This document shows positions 1 to 4,175 of a stretch of 5,952 nt of DNA, one piece after another. Positions within the stretch are counted from its first letter, which is position 1. The number at the start of each line of letters is the position of its first letter. The DNA comes from Bacillota bacterium. GTDB taxonomy: Bacteria; Bacillota; UBA4882; UBA8346. The notes beneath the pieces were generated by a model, which did no database searches, had not been told where the DNA came from, and was given only the letters and a program-made list of their open reading frames with translations. Position numbers and translations under genes: made by a program. The DNA lies in the NCBI GenBank assembly GCA_003501365.1, contig DNPP01000453.1, positions 1-5,952 of the forward strand. Direction: 5' to 3'.

Positions 1-329
1 AAGGCGGCGGTTTTTAAGGATTCAAAAATGCTCTCCATGGAGTCTTCAATGGGCAACACAAAACAAGCTGAGAGTTGCCCCAGCTCCCGTCCGGCATTCA
101 TTAAAGTAGGGGAGTTCGGCATGAACTTTTTCTGGTCCATGATCTGGAAAAACGACTCTGCAAGCTCACGTCGTTCATCATCCGAGGTCTCAAAAGCTGA
201 ACCTTCGATCGTAGCGATATAGTAAGCGACTCTTCGCAACATTTCTTCCACTGTTTCAACCGGCTTGCCGTCTTCCTTTTGAAGATAACGACGTTCCAGT
301 ACGGCTTTTGCATTTGCAGATACTTCCAC
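1..329 (-). CDS. nrdJ: Adenosylcobalamin-dependent (class II) ribonucleotide reductase, N-terminal part
   Basis: Reduces ribonucleotides to deoxyribonucleotides with a B12-derived radical, without needing oxygen; cytoplasmic. Only the first 109 codons are inside the window and no stop is reached. Reading the minus strand from a GTG start gives VEVSANAKAVLERRYL, then KPVETVEEMLRRVAYYIA and KFMPNSPTLMNAGRELGQL followed by SACFVLPIEDSM. The NSPTLMNAG...QLSACF block is the conserved start of the class II catalytic barrel, and the Cys in SACF should be one of the redox-active pair that re-reduces the enzyme. The GTG at 329 is chosen because six G residues (337-342) lie 7 nt upstream; another in-frame GTG at 344 lacks a ribosome site, and an in-frame TAA occurs at 351-353. 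The gene has its own promoter and NrdR boxes and is separated from hydB by a terminator. Family assignment is firm; class II rather than class I rests on overall resemblance of the N-terminus, since the rest is not visible. Confidence 0.9.
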   Translation of the reverse strand, partial: MEVSANAKAVLERRYLQKEDGKPVETVEEMLRRVAYYIATIEGSAFETSDDERRELAESFFQIMDQKKFMPNSPTLMNAGRELGQLSACFVLPIEDSMESIFESLKTAA

Positions 330-369
330 CCTGAATCCCCCCACATAAATTTAGACTATCAAGCAAGTG

Positions 370-385
370 ATACAATATATTGTAC
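370..385 (-). promoter_or_regulatory. NrdR box, start-proximal
   Basis: Minus-strand GTACAATATATTGTAT. From memory the NrdR consensus is acaCwAtATaTwGtgt; the ten core positions CAATATATTG all fit and 13 of 16 fit overall. It contains a perfect 14-bp palindrome (371-384), with GTG/CAC arms at 367-369 and 386-388 after one mismatch. It covers the likely transcription start of nrdJ. NrdR is the ATP/dATP-sensing repressor of ribonucleotide reductase genes. Confidence 0.85.
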
Positions 386-392
386 CACAAAC

Positions 393-421
393 ATTTTATA
401 ACTCCATATATTGTTTGTCTA
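393..421 (-). promoter_or_regulatory. nrdJ promoter, sigma-A type
   Basis: On the minus strand a -35 box TAGACA (416-421) is followed after 17 bases by a -10 box TAAAAT (393-398); each matches the consensus at 5 of 6 positions. The predicted start is near 386, about 57 bases before the GTG. The region upstream (430-465) is A/T-rich. The upstream NrdR box fills most of the spacer and the second box covers the start site. An alternative -10, TACAAT at 379-384, has no good -35 partner. Confidence 0.65.
401..416 (-). promoter_or_regulatory. NrdR box, start-distal
   Basis: Minus-strand AAACAATATATGGAGT matches the remembered NrdR consensus at 13 of 16 positions. Its centre (408.5) is 31 bp from that of the other box (377.5), with 15 bp between the two 16-mers. 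That is about three helical turns and is the tandem arrangement known for NrdR operators. The box lies within the -35/-10 spacer of the predicted nrdJ promoter, fitting repression. Confidence 0.8.
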
Positions 422-465
422 CTTAAAAATAAACATTTGTTGGAATTTTTTTAGGGCAACCAATT

Positions 466-495
466 AAAAAAGCGAGGGATCTTCCATCCCCCGCT
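466..495 (-). terminator. Intrinsic terminator after hydB
   Basis: On the minus strand AGCGGGGGAT, loop GGAAG, ATCCCTCGCT form a 10-bp stem with one G-U pair, followed directly by a run of T (forward A466-A470, plus the last stem base). It starts about 25 bases after the hydB stop codon. It separates hydB from nrdJ transcription. Confidence 0.92.
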
Positions 496-520
496 TCTTG
501 CCTTCAATAACTTTTTTTAC

Positions 521-2311
521 TTACCGGTACTCAATCGCCTTGAATGGACACTTCTCCATACAAACGCCGCATTTCATACATTTTTGCTGATCGATTTGGT
601 GTGTCTTCTTGGGCTCGCCGGAGATTGCCGATGCCGGGCAATTCTTGGCGCATATCGAGCAACCGCGGCAGACATCCGCTTTTACCCTGTATGATAATAG
701 TGCTTTACATACCCCGGCGGGACAACGTTTTTCTATAATGTGCGCTTCATATTCATCCCGGAAGTACTTCATCGTAGACAAAACCGGTTGCGGAGCTGAC
801 TGGCCCAAGCCACACAAAGCAGTACTGCTAATATGTTTGGCCAGGGTCTCCAATGCCTCCAAATCACTGAGCACACCCTTACCTTCCGTGATCCGGGTCA
901 AAATCTCCAGCATCCGTTTGGTTCCTATCCGGCAAGGCGTACATTTTCCGCAGGACTCATCCTGAGTGAAATCCAAAAAGAAGCGGGCGACATCAACCAT
1001 ACACGTATCTTCATCCATAACGATTAAACCACCGGAACCCATCATAGTGCCGACGGATTTTAAGGTTTCATAATCCATGGACAGATCCAAATGTTCGTTT
1101 GTCAAACAACCGCCTGAAGGTCCGCCGGTCTGGGCTGCTTTAAACTTCTTGCCGTTCGGGATGCCGCCGCCCAAATCAAAGATTAGTTCCCGTAACTTCG
1201 TTCCAATGGGAACTTCCACCAAACCGGTATTATTAATCTTACCGGCGATGGCAAAGACCTTGGTGCCTTTGCTCTTTTCCGTACCGATACTGGCGAACCA
1301 TTCCGGCCCTTTTAGGATAATCGGCACAATATTAGCGTAGGTTTCCACATTGTTAATGACTGTCGGTTTACCCCAAACTCCTTTAGACGCCGGAAATGGT
1401 GGTTTCGGATTGGGCTCACCCCGTTTGCCCTCGATTGAAGCAATCAATGCGGTCTCTTCACCACAAACAAAAGCCCCGGCCCCTACCCGGATCTCGATAT
1501 CAAAATCAAATCCGCTGCCGAAGATATTCTTGCCCAAAACCCCAAATTTGCGGGCTTGTTCGATTGCAATGCCCAACCGTTCAACCGCCAAGGGATATTC
1601 CGCCCTCACGTAAACATAGCCTTGGTTGGAACCGATGGTGTATCCGGCGATAGCCATTGCTTCCAGCACCGAATGAGGATCCCCTTCCAAAACACTACGA
1701 TCCATAAAAGCGCCCGGATCGCCTTCATCGGCGTTACAGATAACATACTTTTGGTTACCGGGTGATTTCATGGTGAATTCCCATTTTAAACCGGTGGGAA
1801 AACCAGCACCGCCCCGTCCTCTAAGGCCGGACCGTTTTACGACATCCACGACTTGCTCCGGTTTGTACTGGGTAAGCACCTTTCCTAAAGCCGCATAGCC
1901 ATCCCGGGCGATGTACTCTTCAATAAGCTCGGGATCAATGATACCGACATTTCGTAATGCAATACGTACCTGCTTTTTGAAAAAGGTAATATCATCATAG
2001 TTGACAACGGTTTGGCCGTCCTGATCCTTATGCAATAGATGTTCTACCGGCCGGCCTTTTAATAAATGCTCCGAGACGATTTCTTTTACATCCTGAGGTC
2101 TTACCCGCTGATAAAACACTCCTTCCGGATAAACGACAATCACCGGTCCCAAATCGCAACTACCAATACAACCTGTCTCAACCACTTTAATTTCACTATC
2201 AAGCTGATTATTTTGCAATTCGGTGACTAAATTACGTTTCACTTCTTTACAACCGGAAGAGATACATCCTGCTCCAGCACAGACCAATACATGTGAGCGA
2301 TATATTTCCAT
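521..2311 (-). CDS. hydB: HydB/NuoF-like NAD(P)H-binding flavin and Fe-S subunit of a soluble hydrogenase-type complex
   Basis: A 596-residue cytoplasmic subunit that should bind FMN and NAD(P)H and pass electrons among Fe-S clusters, as in HydABC bifurcating and Hnd NADP-reducing hydrogenases. Domains in order: thioredoxin-like [2Fe-2S] domain (C11, C16, C48, C52; C21 is extra); NuoF core with GRGGAGFPTGLKW (165-177), NADEGDPGAFMDR (193-205) and GAGAFVCGEETAL (277-289) for FMN/NADH; SLBB-like region about 345-430; [4Fe-4S] site C454, C457, C460, C500; then two ferredoxin-type [4Fe-4S] motifs at C548/551/554/558 and C578/581/584/588. H524, C530 and C535, possibly with C437, could form a metal (zinc) site; this is inference. 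All expected ligands are present and the length is normal for HydB. The ATG at 2311 is preferred over an in-frame GTG at 2332 because GGGAGGG lies 6 nt upstream of the ATG. HydC is encoded upstream after 305 bases; no hydrogenase catalytic gene follows. Could equally be named HndC or NuoF; the electron acceptor cannot be told from sequence. Confidence 0.93.
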   Translation of the reverse strand: MEIYRSHVLVCAGAGCISSGCKEVKRNLVTELQNNQLDSEIKVVETGCIGSCDLGPVIVVYPEGVFYQRVRPQDVKEIVSEHLLKGRPVEHLLHKDQDGQTVVNYDDITFFKKQVRIALRNVGIIDPELIEEYIARDGYAALGKVLTQYKPEQVVDVVKRSGLRGRGGAGFPTGLKWEFTMKSPGNQKYVICNADEGDPGAFMDRSVLEGDPHSVLEAMAIAGYTIGSNQGYVYVRAEYPLAVERLGIAIEQARKFGVLGKNIFGSGFDFDIEIRVGAGAFVCGEETALIASIEGKRGEPNPKPPFPASKGVWGKPTVINNVETYANIVPIILKGPEWFASIGTEKSKGTKVFAIAGKINNTGLVEVPIGTKLRELIFDLGGGIPNGKKFKAAQTGGPSGGCLTNEHLDLSMDYETLKSVGTMMGSGGLIVMDEDTCMVDVARFFLDFTQDESCGKCTPCRIGTKRMLEILTRITEGKGVLSDLEALETLAKHISSTALCGLGQSAPQPVLSTMKYFRDEYEAHIIEKRCPAGVCKALLSYRVKADVCRGCSICAKNCPASAISGEPKKTHQIDQQKCMKCGVCMEKCPFKAIEYR

Positions 2312-2317
2312 AATCTG

Positions 2318-2324
2318 CCCTCCC
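2318..2324 (-). promoter_or_regulatory. Ribosome binding site that fixes the hydB start
   Basis: GGGAGGG on the minus strand, 6 nt before ATG 2311. It lies inside the reading frame opened by the GTG at 2332, which itself has no such site (upstream TCATCGAA). The shorter 596-residue protein is therefore the likely product. Confidence 0.85.
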
Positions 2325-2352
2325 AATTTCACTTCGATGACATTTCAATGCC

Positions 2353-2369
2353 GAATCAAAGTTTGATTC
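2353..2369. repeat. Perfect 17-bp palindrome, possible operator of hydB
   Basis: GAATCAAAGTTTGATTC: 8-bp arms around one base. It ends 42 bases upstream of the hydB ATG and covers the start site of the candidate hydB promoter, which is where a repressor would bind. It does not fit the Rex motif as I recall it (TTGTGA-N6-TCACAA). The binding protein is unknown. Confidence 0.55.
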
Positions 2370-2395
2370 ATAAAGTGTTAGCAATGTTTTCACAA
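2367..2395 (-). promoter_or_regulatory. Candidate hydB promoter
   Basis: Minus-strand TTGTGA (2390-2395), a 17-base spacer, then TATGAA (2367-2372). Each box matches the sigma-A consensus at only 4 of 6 positions. Its interest comes from position: the predicted start near 2360 falls inside the 17-bp palindrome. The long gap after hydC also makes a separate promoter plausible. Confidence 0.35.
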
Positions 2396-2479
2396 AGCTT
2401 GAACAACAATAATTTGTTTAACACGAATCCGACAAGTTACTTTCAAAAGCACTTCAATTAACAACTTGCCGGTATTCTG

Positions 2480-2498
2480 TAACCAACTTTGTTGGTTA
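2480..2498. repeat. Short perfect inverted repeat between hydC and hydB
   Basis: TAACCAAC-TTT-GTTGGTTA: 8-bp arms with a 3-base loop. No T run follows on the minus strand (CAGAATACC), so it is not an ordinary terminator of hydC. It could stabilise or process the hydC-hydB mRNA, or be a protein site. Confidence 0.45.
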
Positions 2499-2616
2499 AA
2501 AACCCGATCCGGCCAATTGTTCTGCGTCTTTTCAGAAAAATTGCAATGTACTTGCCGGAGCGAGGTTTAGCTCACTTGTTCATTTTTTCACAAATTCGTC
2601 CAAAACAAATGGCCGC

Positions 2617-3135
2617 TTATTTTGCATTTGATTGACGATATTTATTTAAAATATCGGGGATTTTGTCCGGAGTCAACCGCCCATAAACATCTTCATCGAT
2701 TGTAAGAACCGGAGCTAGTCCACAAGCACCCAGGCAACGGGTGACCGTCAAAGTAAACAACCCATCCGCACTGGTATCATCAATCTCAATCCCTAATTGA
2801 GTTTTTATTGTTTTTAAAATATCAGCGGCGCCTTTCACATAACAAGCTGTTCCCATACAAACCCCAATCGTATGTTCCCCACGAGGTTTCGTTGAAAAAA
2901 GTGAATAAAATGTAATAACTCCATAGACCTCGGATAAAGGAATTGCCAGTCCCTCAGCAACCAACTCCTGAACATCTTCCGCCAAATAGCCAAAAAGTCC
3001 CTGCGCTTTATGCAATACCGGAATCAAAGCGCCGGGCTTTCCTTTGTATTCAGCAATAATTTTTTCAAGCTGTTGGTACCGGAGGTCCGACCCACCGGAA
3101 CAACCACAAGAACAATGCGCGTGTTCTCCAGTCAT
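2617..3135 (-). CDS. hydC: HydC/NuoE-like [2Fe-2S] subunit
   Basis: A 172-residue cytoplasmic thioredoxin-fold subunit that carries one [2Fe-2S] cluster and partners HydB (NuoE of complex I, HndA and HydC of soluble hydrogenases). Residues 20-90 form the helical NuoE N-domain, with GALIPVLHKAQGLFGYL (35-51) and EVYGVITFYSLF (69-80). The cluster ligands are C93, C98, C134 and C138 in GVCMGTACYVKGA and TRCLGACGLAPV. Length is normal. The ATG at 3135 follows AGGGGG with about 8 nt spacing. The N-terminus HAHCSCGCSGGS (5-16) is rich in Cys and His before the conserved domain and might bind metal; this is inference. A promoter lies 37 bases upstream and the SPOR-gene terminator precedes it, so hydC begins its own unit. 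It could function with hydrogenase or formate dehydrogenase partners encoded elsewhere. Confidence 0.93.
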   Translation of the reverse strand: MTGEHAHCSCGCSGGSDLRYQQLEKIIAEYKGKPGALIPVLHKAQGLFGYLAEDVQELVAEGLAIPLSEVYGVITFYSLFSTKPRGEHTIGVCMGTACYVKGAADILKTIKTQLGIEIDDTSADGLFTLTVTRCLGACGLAPVLTIDEDVYGRLTPDKIPDILNKYRQSNAK

Positions 3136-3171
3136 TATATAATCCCCCTAGCTTTTACAGATCTAAGAAAA

Positions 3172-3200
3172 AGAATATCATTATTTACCGTATTTGACAA
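3172..3200 (-). promoter_or_regulatory. Candidate hydC promoter
   Basis: Minus-strand TTGTCA (3195-3200, 5 of 6 consensus), 17-base spacer, TATTCT (3172-3177, 4 of 6). The predicted start near 3165 leaves a leader of about 30 bases before ATG 3135. It lies downstream of the terminator of the SPOR gene, as expected for an independent unit. Confidence 0.5.
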
Positions 3201-3225
3201 GTCGTAATTTTTAAAACCATATAAT
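3194..3225 (+). promoter_or_regulatory. Possible plus-strand promoter with a long spacer
   Basis: Exact TTGACA (3194-3199) and exact TATAAT (3220-3225) on the plus strand, separated by 20 bases, beyond the usual 16-18 but near the 19-20 known for MerR-type promoters. No plus-strand gene follows. A transcript from here would begin with the hairpins at 3237-3271 and run antisense to the SPOR gene. Chance occurrence in AT-rich DNA is quite possible. Confidence 0.2.
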
Positions 3226-3236
3226 TTTCGCTAATT

Positions 3237-3271
3237 CTACCCCAAAGGTAGCTCAAAAGTTATCTTTTGAG
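3237..3271. repeat. Two abutting inverted repeats upstream of hydC
   Basis: CTACC-CCAAA-GGTAG (3237-3251) is followed without a gap by CTCAAAAG-TTAT-CTTTTGAG (3252-3271, perfect 8-bp arms). They sit between the SPOR-gene terminator and the hydC promoter, 37 bases or more above its -35 box. They may be an upstream regulator site or part of an RNA. The arms TCAAA/TTTGA also occur, with other spacing, in the palindrome before hydB. Confidence 0.45.
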
Positions 3272-3281
3272 ACGTATATAT

Positions 3282-3309
3282 AAAAAAACGAAGGCCTTCT
3301 TCAAGGCCT
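3282..3309 (-). terminator. Intrinsic terminator after the SPOR gene
   Basis: On the minus strand AGGCCTT-GAAG-AAGGCCT (3292-3309) forms a perfect 7-bp stem with a 4-base loop; CG-containing sequence and seven T residues (forward A3282-A3288) follow. It lies 87 bases after the SPOR-gene stop and ends that transcript before the hydC promoter. Confidence 0.88.
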
Positions 3310-3395
3310 ATGTCAATTTGCAATCCGATATGAAATAAAATTTACTTGGACTGTATTAATTAATCTCTCCAAATGAAGGTTTTTTAATCCAACCA

Positions 3396-3962
3396 TCAAT
3401 TATGATCGACTGTTACTTTATACCCTTTACTAATGAGTTCACTCTTCAAATGATCGGCATTGGTTTGAGTTGCAAAGGCTCCTACTTGAACCGCAAATGG
3501 CGGTTTGTTACTTACATACACCGGATATCCCAAAGAATAAAGTTGTTGGGAAGCAGCCATGGCTTCATTACGACTTGAATAAGGTCCCACCCTTACCTTG
3601 TACTTCACGCTAACGGTTGGAACCGGGATAGTGGCTTCGGTTGGATTCTTGGCGGTTGCCAAATCCGCCGGTTTTTTGGCGGTTGCTGAATTAAGCGGTT
3701 TTGTAGAGACCGTGTCATCCACTATTTTGACATTATTAGCAGCGGCATCCGTGTTGGTAATGTTCTTATCGGTCGCTAAATCGGCAGTTTGAAGAGTATC
3801 ATCCGTACCCACCGGAGTTCCCGGTTGATCCTTCACCCAACCTTCAAAGAGTAGCCCAAAAACTACGCCTAATGAAATGGCCAGAAATGAGAAAAAAACC
3901 AGTCCTGCAGTTTTGGATAACAGATTGGAAAACGACTTTGCCCCTTTGCCTTTTTGTTCCAT
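3396..3962 (-). CDS. Membrane-anchored SPOR-domain protein
   Basis: A 188-residue protein. SPOR domains bind glycan strands of peptidoglycan lacking stem peptides and often act at division septa or in spore cell-wall lysis. Layout: short basic cytoplasmic tail (1-18, MEQKGKGAKSF start); one hydrophobic helix at about 19-39 (AGLVFFSFLAISLGVVFGLLF), with no cleavage site evident, so a signal anchor; a low-complexity linker (40-118) rich in Ala, Thr, Asp, Lys and Pro; and the SPOR domain (120-186), whose two half-repeats begin YKVRVGPYSSRNEA and FAVQVGAFATQTNA and end GYPVYV and GYKVTV. No Cys. The extracytoplasmic side is expected for linker and SPOR domain. ATG 3962 follows GAGGGGG at good spacing. 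It lies between purL and hydC as its own unit with a terminator behind it. No catalytic domain is fused, so a binding or division role is likelier than hydrolysis. Specific function unknown. Confidence 0.88.
   Translation of the reverse strand: MEQKGKGAKSFSNLLSKTAGLVFFSFLAISLGVVFGLLFEGWVKDQPGTPVGTDDTLQTADLATDKNITNTDAAANNVKIVDDTVSTKPLNSATAKKPADLATAKNPTEATIPVPTVSVKYKVRVGPYSSRNEAMAASQQLYSLGYPVYVSNKPPFAVQVGAFATQTNADHLKSELISKGYKVTVDHN
3633..3686 (-). repeat. Tandem 27-bp coding repeat in the SPOR-protein linker
   Basis: Two adjacent degenerate units encode ATAKKPADL (93-101) and ATAKNPTEA (102-110). A related DLATDKN occurs at 61-67. It is a flexible linker that probably grew by local duplication; copy number may vary between strains. 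Confidence 0.6.
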
Positions 3963-4175
3963 AAATACACCCCCTCATAAGTTATGGACAATTTTACTCA
4001 GTAAAGGATACTACCGAAGCCTGAAAATATTCCTGTAAAATGTCGCTCATTAGAAAATAAATTCTTGAATTAGTCTGACTATCTCGTTTTTATTCGCCAT
4101 AGAACGGCTTTTTTCCTTTAATCAAGCCAAGTTAGTAATGGTAAGCAAAGGCTTTTACCCATTATATTGCAACCG
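3963..4175. other. Gap between purL and the SPOR gene
   Basis: 213 AT-rich bases without a supportable gene. It contains a 13-bp palindrome (3993-4005). An imperfect hairpin just after purL (about 4140-4159, GGTAAAAGC-CTTT-GCTTACC) and a weak GGCTT/AAGCC pair around 4106-4128 lack the T run of a proper terminator. A promoter for the SPOR gene must lie here if it is not read from purL, but no convincing -35/-10 pair was found. Confidence 0.6.
3993..4005. repeat. 13-bp palindrome before the SPOR gene
   Basis: TTTACT-C-AGTAAA, perfect 6-bp arms around one base, 31-43 bases upstream of the SPOR-gene ATG. Position would suit an operator, but a site this short can arise by chance in AT-rich DNA. 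Confidence 0.3.

Larger units (their letters stand above)
2312..2616. other. Non-coding gap between hydC and hydB
   Basis: 305 bases without a supportable gene. Many hydrogenase operons carry an extra small thioredoxin-like Fe-S gene (HndB type) here. I looked for one on the minus strand and found only short open stretches without a start and without a Cys pattern. The gap holds a perfect 17-bp palindrome (2353-2369), a weak promoter overlapping it, an 8-bp hairpin (2480-2498) and two copies of CTTGCCGG (2465-2472 and 2551-2558). No clear terminator follows hydC, so read-through into hydB is possible. Confidence 0.7.

Noticed and set aside
101..346. Minus-strand 81-codon frame with an ATG at 346 in the nrdJ region.
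   Set aside because: It is out of frame with the NrdJ sequence that shows clear family motifs, and its composition is not protein-like.
2390..2395. TTGTGA near hydB as half of a Rex operator.
   Set aside because: The second half, TCACAA after six bases, is absent; the nearest similar bases are two positions off and mismatched.
2348..2461. Plus-strand reading frame of 37 codons (starts MPNQSLIHKV) in the hydC-hydB gap.
   Set aside because: No ribosome binding site, Asn-rich composition as expected from AT-rich non-coding DNA, and it runs through the palindrome opposite to all genes.
2547..2616. Possible terminator directly after hydC (GCAA/TTGC followed by ATTTTT).
   Set aside because: A stem of only four base pairs is too weak to call.
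2333..2616. Remnant of an HndB-type gene between hydC and hydB.
   Set aside because: None of the minus-strand frames shows a conserved Cys pattern or resemblance to a thioredoxin-like domain; only short unstarted stretches are present.
4003..4060. Minus-strand 18-codon frame (MSDILQEYFQASVVSFTE) before the SPOR gene, a possible leader peptide.
   Set aside because: No ribosome site before its ATG and no attenuator structure after it.
4140..4159. Hairpin just after purL as its terminator.
   Set aside because: The stem has a bulge and no T run follows on the minus strand.
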